Below are positions 1-64,000 of a stretch of 64,000 nt of DNA, in pieces (positions within the stretch are counted from its first letter, which is position 1; the number at the start of each line of letters is the position of its first letter). Where the stretch lies: positions 22,197,305 to 22,261,304 of the forward strand of contig CM056391.1 of NCBI GenBank assembly GCA_029718625.1, in the 5' to 3' direction. The position numbers and the translations under genes are program-made. A model generated the notes under the pieces. The model did no database searches, was not told the origin of the DNA, and was given only the letters and a program-made list of their open reading frames with translations. The DNA comes from Synaphobranchus kaupii (Eukaryota > Chordata > Actinopteri > Anguilliformes > Synaphobranchidae).

Positions 1-6
1 ACTTAC

Positions 7-44776
<44,770 letters not shown>

Positions 44777-46816
44777 TTACTTAATTTGTTCTTGCATGCT
44801 AACCCCTATGGTCACTGCCCCTCGCTGTACAATTTGCTAATCCAGGTTTCAACTGAGAGCGCCTCAGATCGCATCAGGGACTACTTTTCCCTCAGCGTGT
44901 AGGGACATCCCCTCCCCCCATCGCTGCGTTCTCCGGCAGAGTCATTTCGAGGAAGAACACACAAGAAAGAGTTCCTCCGCCAGCTTGCTTAAATTAACCT
45001 CCTCAATATGAACACATACATTTAAATGTACTTGGCTATACTACTGGTGATACCAATCAAATTACATTACAGTTGTACATTAAGTTACTTTTGATTATCC
45101 AGGGGTTTGACATGAGTTTAAACCAAATATGCGTAGCCTATGTAAATACAAAACATTAATTCTTGTCTTGACCATCAATAATGATGAAATTAAAATTGTA
45201 ACAAAATCCCTGTTTTCTATTCAATAAAATAGGAAACTGTTTATACTTAAAGCAACTTTATACAAAAATGTATAGCTGTGTATAATGGCAATGTAACTAA
45301 AAATGATAGGCTCATCTGGATAAATGAATAAGCAATCATTCTGCTATAACCTGATATAAAACCATTGCCTATAAAATGGATTCAACATAAGCTCTATAAC
45401 AAAACATTCTGAAGCAACATAAGTACTATAACTGTGATGTAGTAGGCTTCATCAATGTTCACCTATGCATATTGGATAATACAATACATCCACCATGTTA
45501 CCTTCTGCCATACTTATGAGAAAATCCAACCTTCATCAGCTGATTGAAACCTAGTTATCGTGGAGGCTTAGGACTCACTGTCGTTCTAAATTGCTGTCTA
45601 ATTGAGCTTTAGTGGTCCACCAGCTTTTGAAACACATTTTTATTGCACTGTTAAGTTAAACTTGTTGGAAGCTGTGGAAGCTATTGGCACCTCTCAATGA
45701 ATTCTCCATGTCAATTTTTTATTCTTGTGTGGACAGATGAATGAATGCCTGTGAAATGCAAACCTGACTGACTGTAAGAAAATGCACAATGGCTAATGGG
45801 AAAAAAATGTAAAATATTAGCCTTATAGAACATTACCATGAAGATAAATATATGCATCTTAATTGCATTTACTAATTTTTACCAGTTTCATCTAGTATTT
45901 TCCTTTTTTGCCACAATTTGTATAGCCCAATAATGTTTTCAGGCCATTCCTCTTTGCAAAGACCCTTCATCAGTTCAAGAGGGCACAGACAAGCATGTGA
46001 GCTTTCAAGAATGGAGGCTGCCAGCCATTTTGTTCACCAGCTGAGCTGCACAGCAATCACGTTGGAAAACAAACTTCATGTGCAGCTGCCACAGGTAGAA
46101 TTCAAGTGCTCAAGCAACTAGAGGAGTCAGTCTTACGCGATGAGGTGAGGTAAGCCCTGTGAATTGAAACTCTCCCGACTGGGCATCACTCCACAGGAGC
46201 CCTGGGTTACAGACAGCACTAGCATCACAGCATCAAGGACTTAGGTTGATGTAAAGATTACATGTACAGTCTGTATATGTACCCAGTGGCGGACTCAGGC
46301 TGTTTGAAGGGCAGGGGCGAAAGAAAAAAAGGGCACCTACTGCACGACATGGGGCCCCATCAGCGCCCAAAAAGCTTTGTGCGTATTGCTGCTATTGTCT
46401 GACCAGGTCTCTCTTGAAATGAGACCCCGTGTCTCAATGAGATTACCTGTATAAATAAAGGTTAAATTAAAAATTAAAAATTAGGAAACCTTCCAACATT
46501 TTCACGCATGTAAGGATACCCTTTATACAGCACTGCATCCCATTTTCTCAACTGGAAAGGGCACCCTTTGGGACACTGTTATGTAGTGGCAGCATAGAGG
46601 GCACTTTATCACGGCACTGTTTACCTTTGGAAGGGCATCCATAGGGATTGTCAAGTTTAGACAATTGGAAGGGCACCAATAGGCACTGCATCACATTTTA
46701 TCCACTATAGAGCACTCATTAAGACATGTTATTGTATTTTCTTGCTATGTTTTCCTATGTGAAGGGCAGCCAATAGGGCACATACTCTTGTTTTCGCCAC
46801 TCAAGAGGGCACTTAA

Positions 46817-46872
46817 CATTTACATTACATTACAGGTATTTAGCAGACGCTCTTATCCAGAGCGACTCACAC
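46817..46872 (-). mobile_element. SINE/LINE 3' tail fragment
   Basis: CATTACAGGTATTTAGCAGA followed by CGCTCTTATCCAGAGCG is the reverse complement of the tail of the SINE at 17061-17275. Only the tail is present. Confidence 0.8.
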
Positions 46873-46919
46873 AATTTTTTGGCATTTGCGTGATGTTTTC
46901 AACCGGGGGGGCACCAGGC

Positions 46920-46921
<2 letters not shown>

Positions 46922-46950
<29 letters not shown>
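46922..46950 (+). repeat. Poly-C tract (29)
   Basis: Longest C run in the window, just inside the right end of the composite element. Confidence 0.9.
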
Positions 46951-47274
46951 ACGAGTCCGCCAGTAATATGTATGTATGTACGTATATATATGTATGATAA
47001 GTGCTTAATATTCCTGTTTTGAACATCTTTTCCAAAGTGTGCCACACTTTGATTCGATATTGATATCATATTGACTCTGTGATTATTAAACAAACTCCAC
47101 GCTGCATTTGGATCAACGACAATGTTGTTACCAGCCTCAGGTTATTAAGAAGAGAATATACTCTTAGATTGTATCTGTGGGGCTCGGATTGGCACCTTGT
47201 TCTGTGCATAGATGATTTGTGAGAAAAGCAGGGCAAGGGAGCATTGCTTGGAACCTCACTGTCCATGTTCAGTA

Positions 47275-48371
47275 CATATAGGAAAAGATTGAGACCACTG
47301 CAAAATTATCAGTTGTCTCGTTGTTATTTTGGTTCTGTACTCTAGCACTTTCAGTTTGAAAGGATACAATGACAATGAGGTTAAAGTGCAGACTGTCAGC
47401 TTTAATTTGAGGGTATTTTCATCCATATCAGAAGAACCCTTTAGAAATTATAGAACCTTTTGTACATAGTTCCCCCCCCCCCCATTTTTGGGTATCAAAA
47501 AATATTGGACGGTTTAACATAATGTACAATAAAGTAATCATTTTTAGTACTTGGTCACATATCCTTTGCATGCCATGACTTCCTGATTGTCTGTGACCCA
47601 ACAATATCAAAAGACTCTTGATATCTTATTTTCTGGTACTCCTACAAGTGATACTATAACCTCTCTGCATTTGAATGGATCTCTATGGGAATTGGGGGTG
47701 GGACTAGATTTAGCTGTAAATTACACTGGAACAGTATGGAACACATGGTTGGCTAAATGGCTCTAAGTCATCAAGGGGTCTGACATATCAAATAAGCATT
47801 AAACCATCACTCTGCTGCCAGAAATACAGTAGATATGGATGGATAACTTGAAGGGTTTCTTCTCCTGACTTATTTTTCCATAGCGTTCAATAGGAAAATT
47901 TGTCAGGAGAAACAACCCTTAAAGTGATCCATCCATATCTACTGCATATCTGGCAGCAGAGTGATGGTTTGAGGCTCATTTGATACTTACAGCCATTTTA
48001 CCAACCATGTATTCCATAATGTTCCACCATAATTTACAGCTGAATCTAGTCCCACCCCCCAATTCCCATAGAGATCCATTCAAATGCAGAGACGTTATAG
48101 TATCGCTTGTAAGAGTACCAGAACATAAGATATCAAGAGTCTTTTGATGTTGTTGGGTCACATTATGTTAAACTGTCCAATATTTTTGAAAAGGTTCTAT
48201 AATTTCTAAACGGTTCATTCAATATGGATGAAAATACCCTCAAATTAAAGCTGACATTCTGCACTTCAACCTCATTGTCATTGTATCCTTTCAAACTCAA
48301 AGTGCTAGAGCACAGAACCAAAATAACAACGAGACAACTGATGGTTTCTTAATATTTTCCAGAGCTATATG
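47275..48371. mobile_element. Tc1-type foldback element 2 (1.1 kb palindrome)
   Basis: Flanked by TA. Ends CATATAG.GGAAAA.ATT and the complementary AATATTTTCCAGAGCTATATG, then long arms that pair almost throughout (for example GTTGTCTCGTTGTTATTTTG with CAAAATAACAACGAGACAAC). The centre lies near 47885. No coding sequence. The inner core matches elements 1 and 3. Confidence 0.88.
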
Positions 48372-48661
48372 TAAGAATTATTGAAAAGCATGTCAGTGAA
48401 TTCTCAATTTCCCCAAGTCCCTGCCTCCTTCTGTTCTCAATATGGTTCTGAGACTTTTGGTCAAATCATAAGAGGGCAGGTCATTGTGTTAAATCATTTC
48501 TAACTACCTCCACATCTCCTGCCTGCTTCAAAAATAGTAACCCTACTCTGCCTTTTACCACTGTCCTTTGTGGTTTTCCGAGGGTTGTGAATACTGAGAA
48601 TATTGTCCAGAATATTGTTGTATATAAGGTATCTCACATTGAAACAGAAGACTGAGACATA

Positions 48662-49194
48662 CAGTGCCCTCCATTATTATTGGCACCCACAATTTTTGGC
48701 ACCCCTGCATTTATATATAGAATAAAGTGATCGTTTTTAATATTTGGTCGCATATCCTTTGCATGCCATTACTTACAGCTTAATCTAGTCCCACCCCCCA
48801 ATTCCCATAGAGATCCATTCAAATGCAGAGACGTTAAAGTATCGCTTGTAGGAGTACCAGAAAATAAGATATCAAGAGTCTTTTGATGTTGTTGGGTCAC
48901 AGACATCAGGAAGTCATGGCATGCAAAGGATATGCGACCAAATATAAAAAATCATTACTTTATTCTATATATAAATGCAGGGGGTGCCAATAATTGTGGC
49001 ACACGTGGTTTTGTTAAGAATTATTATTTCTTGATGAGGGATTTTTTTTTCTCATAATAAATTTTACTTCAATTAAAGGTTGGATTTTTCTAATTTTTTC
49101 AGTGTGACATTAAGCTAATTCACCAAACGGTGAATTTGTTATAACCCTTTTTAATCATCCTTACCAGGGGTGCCAATAATAGTGGAGGGCACTG
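48662..49194. mobile_element. Tc1-type foldback element 3
   Basis: Flanked by TA, ends CAGTGCCCTCCATTATTATT and AATAATAGTGGAGGGCACTG, a terminal repeat common in fish Tc1-type elements (GGCACCC / GGGGTGCC inside). Its left half carries the core shared with elements 1 and 2, itself palindromic (CATATCCTTTGCATGCCAT / ATGGCATGCAAAGGATATG). No transposase. Confidence 0.88.
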
Positions 49195-52100
49195 TACATG
49201 TATATAACACTAATTATGTCATATCACTGAACAAATGGGGTATAGTAGACTTTTTTACATATTCATATTTTACAGGACCTCTGAAGATATACCATACGCC
49301 ATTTTAGAGGATGGTAAGAGGATACTTGCAGACCAGTTAATCCTTCTGTGGATTATATACAGAAATGAAGGCCCACACTGGCAGTGTGGGGGGTAGCACT
49401 TACACCTCAGCTCTCCGATCAAGAAGATGGAGGTTATTATCACTCCCATTGAAGTAAAACACTGTATCGCAGTATGGTAGGTAGAAAAATTCTACTTTAT
49501 CCCAGAATGCAGCTACTGGCTCTATATTTTCTGTTTGAGGTAACTTAGTGTAATATCTCTGTAGCAAGCTGGGATCCTACAAAGTAACATGTTAGCCTGC
49601 TACAAGCTGATGTGAATGGGTCGGTAGTCCTAGTTGTTCCACACCACGTGAATCAGGAAAAGCTTCTTTTTACCATTCAACTTTCAACAGCTCCATTACA
49701 GTATATAGTATTTTGACAAAAAAAAAAAGTTTTTTATTGATAACGCAGCATGCCTTCAGCAACAAATAAAGTTATTGCAACAGCAAAGTGGAATTTTGTT
49801 GAGGCGATAGTGACTTTATGTCACCTAAGGTTTAATGGGCAAACAGCAGTGGCAGCTGAGTTAAGCAGTGATGAGACTATGCTAATGTGAGACCAATGGG
49901 CCATCCTCATCTTAAAAAAATGGCCTTGGTAATTATGAGGAAATATTGATAGAAGCTGGACAGCTGCCCAGTAAATGCCGATATTGATCCGCTGTTCATT
50001 TCATTTTAGAAAGTAGCCCCCCTCCCTCTTTCCAGACCCTCATTCACCAGCAGAACAATGGTCCCCAGCTGCAAGATCTGCTATGCAAAATGGCAAGAGA
50101 CCACTGTGCTTTGTACAAAGCCACACATAGATATGTTCTTCAACAGAAATAGCGTGGTGACTTTTAAACAGTCAATTGATACATGTGAAAATGAGACCAA
50201 ATTAAGTCAAATTTCATGTTTTGACATAACATTGGCATATTTCTATTGTTTATTTATTGAGTACAGATTTATTTAAGCCTCAGGCATCTTAACTGGCATG
50301 CATCCCAGTATATCATATTTCCATACAAAGATAAACTTAAATGTAATTCTGTTACCTGAATAATGGTGGGCCATTCTTTCAACTTATTTCACTCAAAGCA
50401 AATTGATACCGATATATCTAGTGGCATTGATCATGTTGTAGAATCCTGAACAGACAACACCCAATGTTATTGTTGGTGTAGGGCTAAAGCATGATAAAAC
50501 AAGATATTATGGAAAGAATTGGGTGGTTCAGTCAATCTCATGGTTGTGAATATCTGAGGTACTGTCACTGTGACCTTTTTAGGGACACAAACGGTGTTTT
50601 TTGCTGTTACATAATATCTCTGTTTGTGCAGACCCTTCAGAGGCTATATTTTCAGTTCTAGATTTGGCTTTGCAAGCTGCCAATACGGCATCGTTTGGAG
50701 GGCGGGGTGAGGGTGGCCGCCACATGGTCGGAGGTCAAACTCTGAGGCCGGATCAATAGAGTAAAAGTCATTATCATGTATGAATGTTCCAAGGGTCCAG
50801 CGAAAGGAGATCCGGCAACCCCCCGGGCCCTCCTGCCATTGGACAAGAACGGTGTCATCCTGCTCTGACAGAGAAGCCCATCCCCACTGACCTTCTCAGC
50901 GTCAAAAGGCCAGAATGGAATTGTGTTTGACCTATCGCCTGACCCCTGGAAGGGTGGTCCCCTGCCCTGCACAACTCACATAGTGTGGGGGTTGGGGGAC
51001 AGCAGGGAGAAACAGAGAGGAGAAAGCCATTGCCCGGCTGATGCTATCGATAGCTTTTAATGCAAAACAGCTTTGAACACGGTAGTCCTCTATGCTTTTT
51101 GTAATCTAATCCGTGAGGTTTGAAATGTAGTGTGAAGTGGATTGAGTGGGTATAGTGAGTAGACACTCCTTAATGCTAATAAAAGGTTTTTTTTTGTGTA
51201 AGGTTTCATAAGACCAATAGGAATTTAAAAAAATAATAATAATAATAATTCCTGAAACATTTCTATGCTTATCTGATTGTTATTTCATGAGGTTAAACGC
51301 TGGGCATCACATTTGCAAACAGGTCGTGTTTCATATTAGACAGGGCTGCATATGGTCTTGAGTTATACTGAGAACTTCCACACAAGTAGGCTACATAAAC
51401 GTTACCGCCTCATCTGTTAACTTTAGAATGACCAACTAGCTACAGCTTTATTTCTGCCAAAGCCGCTCTGCCAAAGATTTTTTGTTTGATGTAAAATTTG
51501 ATATTAAAACAAATAAATACAACATACAACAGAGTACAGAGGTCATATCCACTGGTTAATATCACACTAGACACAACGTTAACCACGTATAAATCGTTCT
51601 CCTCAATGCATACAGGATTATAAATAATATTTCATAGATATACTAGTGAGATACTTTCTGGTCACCATGAGACATCATTTTACCTGATATGTTTCACTCA
51701 TATACAAAAAACAGTATTTTAGAACAGAACATTCCGAAGAATGGGTGAGTGGTCAGAACAGGCGCTAAATAATTAATAGCTCGATATGTGCCTATGTCTC
51801 GAAAACGTACGTACTTTCTTTTGGACAAACATTTTTTGAGCGCAGTTTACCTCGGGTATCACCAAAACGAACTGTTACCACAATGCCACCGTCTGGCTCA
51901 CATTGGTATTACAGCTCGTGCTCATAACCCTGAAGTAAAATCTAAATGCTTTTGAGTTTCATATTTTGATTTACTATTTGGCTGCATCAATGTTGAACCT
52001 TACAAAGCAAGGATTTAGTATTTAGTAGTGTTGATTCTCGACAAAGCTTTGGATGTATGACCTACAAGATGGTAGAAATAGTATGAATGAAGTCAAAATG

Positions 52101-52302
52101 ATGCCAGAGATACCCCCAGAGTTGAACACAGGACCGATTAGAGATGATACATAGCAAATATTGTATTATCCTTGCCATCTATGGCACTGAATGATGGACC
52201 TCATTAATCAAATAACTGCTGGTGAGACAAAATTGAAATAGTTTACCATCTCATCAATAACTTTGGTATCTTGTCAGCAAAGTGCAGTAATTATACATAC
52301 TA

Positions 52303-52844
52303 CACTGCCTGGCCAAAAAAAGAGTCGCCGTTGCACCCGTCATGCATAGTGCCCACTGTACAAGCCTCTGGAGGCAGTGTTATGATCTGGGGTTGCTTCA
52401 ATTGGTCAGGTCTAGGCTCAGCAATGTTATGCAGCAATAAAATGAAGTCAGCTGAGTACCTGAATGTACTGAATGACCAGGTTATCCCATCCATGGGCAT
52501 ATTCCAGGACGACAATGCCAAGATTTATCGGGCTCAAATTGTGAAAGAGTGGTTCAGGGAGCATGAGGAATCATTTTCACACATGAATTGGCCACCAGAG
52601 TCCTGACATTAACCCCATTGAAAGTCTTTGGGATGTGCTGGAGAAGACTTTACGGAGTGGTTGGACTCTCCCGTCGTCAATACAAGATCTTGGCCAAAAA
52701 TGAACGCAACTCTGGACGGAAATAAATGTTGGGACGTTGCATAAGGTTGTCGAAACAATGCCACGACGAATGCGCGCCGTAATCAAAGCTAAAGGAGGTC
52801 CAACAAAATATTAGAGTGTGCAACTTTTTTTTGGCCAGGCAGTC
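52303..52844 (+). mobile_element. Deleted Tc1 element, copy A, with transposase remnant
   Basis: TA-flanked; ends CACTGCCTGGCCAAAAAAA and TTTTTTTGGCCAGGCAGT. The plus strand reads [33 protein letters not shown] and, one frame over, NPIESLWDVLEKTLRSG: the C-terminal part of a Tc1-type DDE transposase. The N-terminal DNA-binding half and the first catalytic region are missing, and there is a frame change near 52600. Dead copy. Confidence 0.9.
52363..52680 (+). pseudogene. Tc1 transposase fragment
   Basis: Open from 52271 to 52606, with similarity beginning about 52363 ([10 protein letters not shown]) and including the FQDDN motif, then continuing after a frameshift as [18 protein letters not shown]. 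No start codon of the family and no N-terminal HTH, so no product is expected. Confidence 0.8.
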
Positions 52845-53907
52845 TATGAAAGTGATCATTTTAAAAGTTTTTTTTAGCTGTGCATACATACACGTTCAGA
52901 CAATAAACAGCGCCAATGCCAAGTCGTCAGGGCTGACAGTAAGCAATACATAACTAATACATAATATATAAGTAATGCATAATCTTACAACAAAGTTACA
53001 TTCCATTGACTGTAGGTCTAACCGATGCCTGAGATTAGCCAGAGAAGCAAATGGGATCAGCATAAGACAGGTATGAACTTCATTCTTATTAGTATTAGTG
53101 CAAGTTACAATGTGTATCGACTTGGGTCACAGCAAGACACGTGAAAAGCTTGCAGTTCTGGTGCCAAAAGCAGCTTTCTTAGAGATGCCGAACCTAGTAC
53201 TGGATCATAGACTTGAGGTTAGTATGCATTATACGATCGGTATATGTTCAAATTTTATCGGAAAACAGTTGTAAAAAGTGTGGTATAAAAGGTGCTCAAA
53301 AGGCAGATGCATGGAAAAAAGAAGGGCAAACACATATGTCTGAAGTGCTGCATACTTCAGAGTATGAAAACTCAGTATGCACACAGTATGCCAGGAAATA
53401 CTTGCAAAAACAACGAACAGAAATGCATGCATGCAGTGGTGGAATGAAATGCATTCTTTTATGTCACAAAAAAAAGACAGATTGGTTGTTTCCTATGCAA
53501 CCTGCAGAAGAGTACGTAAATTTTGTCTTATACATTTCTTATGTTTAAACAAATGTTTTATATGCTAAAAATACACCAGGACACTAAGCAAAAAAGAGAA
53601 TGTCTTTGTAAAATAAAATAAAAAGCTGTATAAAGTATTCTGAGACACTGAGATTAAAACGTATATATATAAATGCAACCCAGGCATTCCTTTGCTTAGA
53701 TTGTATAACCTGTGTTTCTGTTTCTTTATGATCATTATACATGATTAGCATTGCCATGCCTACACAACAGTAATACATTGTCTTTCAGTAGCAAAATTCA
53801 AGGATCTTTTACAAAACCAGCTGTAAGACAGAAATTCAGAAGGTCGCTGTATACAATAAATACTTGTGATAAATGAAGAAATTCAGACAGGTGGAAGTCA
53901 CGTTTCG

Positions 53908-53913
53908 TTTATT
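53908..53913 (-). terminator. Candidate nedd4 polyadenylation signal
   Basis: AATAAA on the minus strand, about 1.9 kb beyond the nedd4 stop. Another lies at 54969-54974. Either could end the transcript; no transcript evidence is available. Confidence 0.35.
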
Positions 53914-55842
53914 CATTTCGCAAAATATGCCACCATTTACTTCGGCATGCAATTAATTTTAAAAGGTCAAAAACTGTTTTATCAAGGTAAGGAAATATAA
54001 TTCCATAATTTACTCGATTAATATAAAAAGCAATCCTTACAACCGTTTGTCAGAATGACATGAACTAACTGCGTTTGTGAGATATACATTTTTAAATCAA
54101 CCTTATTTAAATGACCTCTGATTTTTAATTTTTTTGGACATTATTCATCCATTGCCCTTTGGATAAGAATTTTTTTCCAACATGTGATAAATCTGATAAT
54201 ATATTTGTATATTAGAGCAAAATATATATTACAAATAAAGGCATTATAATTTAACAGTCTGGCAAATTACTGTTGAAAAAGAAAGTGAGTATTTATATTT
54301 AGCAATGTTTAAATGTAAACATTTACTTAAGAGTCAAATATACACTTTAAAAGCAGGTGATTCCTTTCAATAAAACCATACTTAACCAAAGCAATCTTAG
54401 AGTTAAAAGGATGACAAAGATAAACATGTCATAAGACTTTCCAAATTCATGAAACAAAAGTGCTTTTTTTTTTTAAAGGCAAAAAAAAAAGACTGTATAA
54501 AAAGTAAAGATTCTTAAGAATTAAAGAAAAAGTTGAGACCTTCTCTTGTCATCTGTAAACATCTGTGACAGTGGTAGTCATGCATTCATTAAAAACAGAG
54601 GTGGAAATCCAGGGGACATAAAGTAAAAGTCCTACCATGTGTTTCTTCCACCCATAGACTCAGCCAGCTGATTTCACGAATTAGTTCTACCTCCTCGCTG
54701 AATAATTATGTTAATTAGCAAATCCAGGTGATTGGCGCAAAATCCTGGGGAGGACTTTTACTTTATGTCCCCTGGATTTCCACCTCCGATTAAAAACCTG
54801 AACTTCATTCAGGCACATTTCAAAATCAGGTTTAAAAAAAACAACAAAAAAAAAAAACAAATACAAAGGTATCATTGTATTTGCATAAGTGAACATTGAC
54901 ACCGAATAATCAGGAAGCGAAAGTAGAAGCAGCTTTGATGAGCTCTCTTTTGGGAGCTTCAGAAGTTTTTTATTTTTTTTTGGTTAATCAAAATAAATCC
55001 GCTACGCCATTTACAAAGCGTAGCACACAAGAAAATGGATTCGGCCTCGCTGTCTGTGAAAACAAAGGATTACAAAAAGGTAGAAACATTGATTGTTGAT
55101 CAATGCAGCAACAACGACAACGACAACAAACAGACTAAAAACTAAGAAGTGCATTTTGAAAAGGTTCTGATTGGGTAGCCCACTGCATCATCATCATCCT
55201 CATCAGAGCTGAGGAGGAGTTCGACAGTTCGCTCCGCTTTCTGGGAACACCGACACGCCTTCATTCAGGTGGTACACAGAGCCTCTGGATGGACGTTGTC
55301 ACGGGTAGACCTTCTCCAGTTCCTCCATTTTAATACTCGTACAGTACAGCTGATACACCCATATCAAAGCAGAGGATGCTTTCTAAGATCAGCCAGTATA
55401 TAACAAACTACTCTTTATCTGCGTTTATAAGCAGATATATAAATATATAAACATATATGTGTACATACAGGCATATTTAAGCATACACATGCATTTACAC
55501 GTACGCACAGGGCGTGTACGTGTATGCAATGTTTCTGTAAACGTCAGAGATGGTCGGTGAAATAAACGCTAAAGGAGACGACAAGCGGCGTCTTGTTGCT
55601 TCACTACAATCCACAGGAGAAAAAAAGCGGGAGCACAGACGGACACCCGGACGCACGGCCAAGCTTCCTCTCGTTTGCGGGAGGTTGTGAAAAGGGCCGC
55701 TTTCTCCAGTCGGCTCGGGGGGTTCGGCCGCGCGTCCGGTCTGCGTCCGCAGAAGCCCCCCGTCGTCCCCGCAGCGTGGCCCGGCTCGGGGTCCCTGTGG
55801 TTACCGCGGTGACCGCGCTGCCTGCGGCCGCTCCCTCGGCCC
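53914..55842 (-). other. nedd4: Probable nedd4 3'UTR
   Basis: Lies directly after the nedd4 stop codon (55845-55843). GC-rich for about 300 bases, then AT-rich with homopolymers. It contains a hAT MITE (54596-54788). Open frames here, including the long one at 55604-56083, are overlaps of the last exons and UTR. The 3' end is not established. Confidence 0.45.
54596..54788. mobile_element. hAT-type MITE with 8-bp target duplication
   Basis: 193 bases, ends CAGAGGTGGAAATCCAGGGG and CCCCTGGATTTCCACCTCCG, arms pairing for about 37 bases. Exact 8-bp direct repeat ATTAAAAA on both sides (54588-54595 and 54789-54796), the hAT signature. No coding sequence. Confidence 0.93.
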
Positions 55843-63762
<7,920 letters not shown>

Positions 63763-64000
63763 CTGCAGATGGAAGAACAGTTCTGTTATGGCTCCTTCCC
63801 TCATGCCCAGGGACTGACAGTTGAAAACTAGCCAGTTGGCTAATACTGGCACATTTACAATAATGTTGATTAATGTGCATTATCCCTGCAAAAGTAAAAT
63901 TGTAAAATTAAAAATCTTATTAAATCTGTGAAATGCAGTTTCTGATGATAATGATAACGTCAAACAAATGAGCAAAAAACAAATATGGCTGAATAGATAA
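63763..64000. other. nedd4 intron, runs off the window
   Basis: 238 bases of AT-rich intron; the upstream nedd4 exons (C2 domain and first WW domain) are outside. Confidence 0.75.

Larger units (their letters stand above)
46285..46964. mobile_element. Composite element with CAGTGGCGGACT ends
   Basis: Ends AGTGGCGGACTC and GAGTCCGCCAGTA are inverted repeats, hAT-like; flanks share ATATGTA, a possible imperfect target duplication. Inside are a LINE-like 3' tail (about 46401-46486, with CTCAATGAGATTACCTG and TAAATAAAGGTTAAA), imperfect repeats marked by AGGGCAC, an inverted SINE tail (46817-46872) and 29 C. Superfamily inferred. Confidence 0.6.
44777..53907. other. Intergenic region between prtg 5' end and nedd4 3' end
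   Basis: About 9 kb. Immediately right of prtg exon 1 lies its 5'UTR and promoter, whose start I could not fix: no clear TATA box, and a moderately CG-containing patch at 44,800-44,960. Then come AT-rich DNA, a hAT-like composite (46285-46964), foldback elements at 47275 and 48662, a GC-rich patch at 50650-50990, and a deleted Tc1 copy at 52303-52844. No gene was found. Confidence 0.7.

Noticed and set aside
52271..52606. Functional transposase gene
   Set aside because: Only the C-terminal part of a Tc1 transposase is present, with a frameshift and no DNA-binding half.

Overview
The window is vertebrate genomic DNA, almost certainly from a teleost fish; the species cannot be named from it. 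The grounds are intron-split genes whose peptides read as vertebrate protogenin and NEDD4, many Tc1/mariner, hAT and PIF/Harbinger-type non-autonomous elements, tRNA-derived SINEs whose 3' tail is common in fish, and long TG, CA and poly-C/G tracts. No bacterial or viral gene was seen.

Two genes are present, both on the minus strand and head-to-tail. The right part (55,843-63,762, open to the right) holds the last 18 coding exons of nedd4: a WW2-type domain, WW3, WW4 and the whole HECT ubiquitin-ligase domain, ending with catalytic Cys plus a 33-residue tail. All 18 exons join in phase and give 582 residues and a stop. The left part (7-44,776, open to the left) holds 17 coding exons of prtg (protogenin): signal peptide, four Ig domains, five fibronectin III domains, one membrane span and the start of the cytoplasmic tail, about 1,014 residues. 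PRTG and NEDD4 are also neighbours on human chromosome 15, so the order is ancestral vertebrate synteny. The two proteins are not known to act together: protogenin is a DCC-like surface receptor of the early embryo, NEDD4 a cytosolic ubiquitin ligase.

The nedd4 exons look intact, but prtg carries an apparent single-base insertion in exon 1 (in the signal peptide), another in exon 12 (FN4) and probably a third in exon 13. These are either assembly or sequencing indels or early decay of this copy.

The rest is introns (intron 2 about 17 kb, intron 10 about 10.6 kb), an intergenic and 3'UTR stretch of about 11 kb (44.8-55.8 kb), and repeats. The most striking repeats are three foldback DNA transposons (39.9-40.8, 47.3-48.4 and 48.7-49.2 kb) with three different terminal sequences that share one internal palindromic core. 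Others are two internally deleted Tc1 copies in opposite orientation around the nedd4 3' end, three hAT-type MITEs with perfect 8-bp target duplications, and a PIF/Harbinger relic. No unknown multi-gene system was found.
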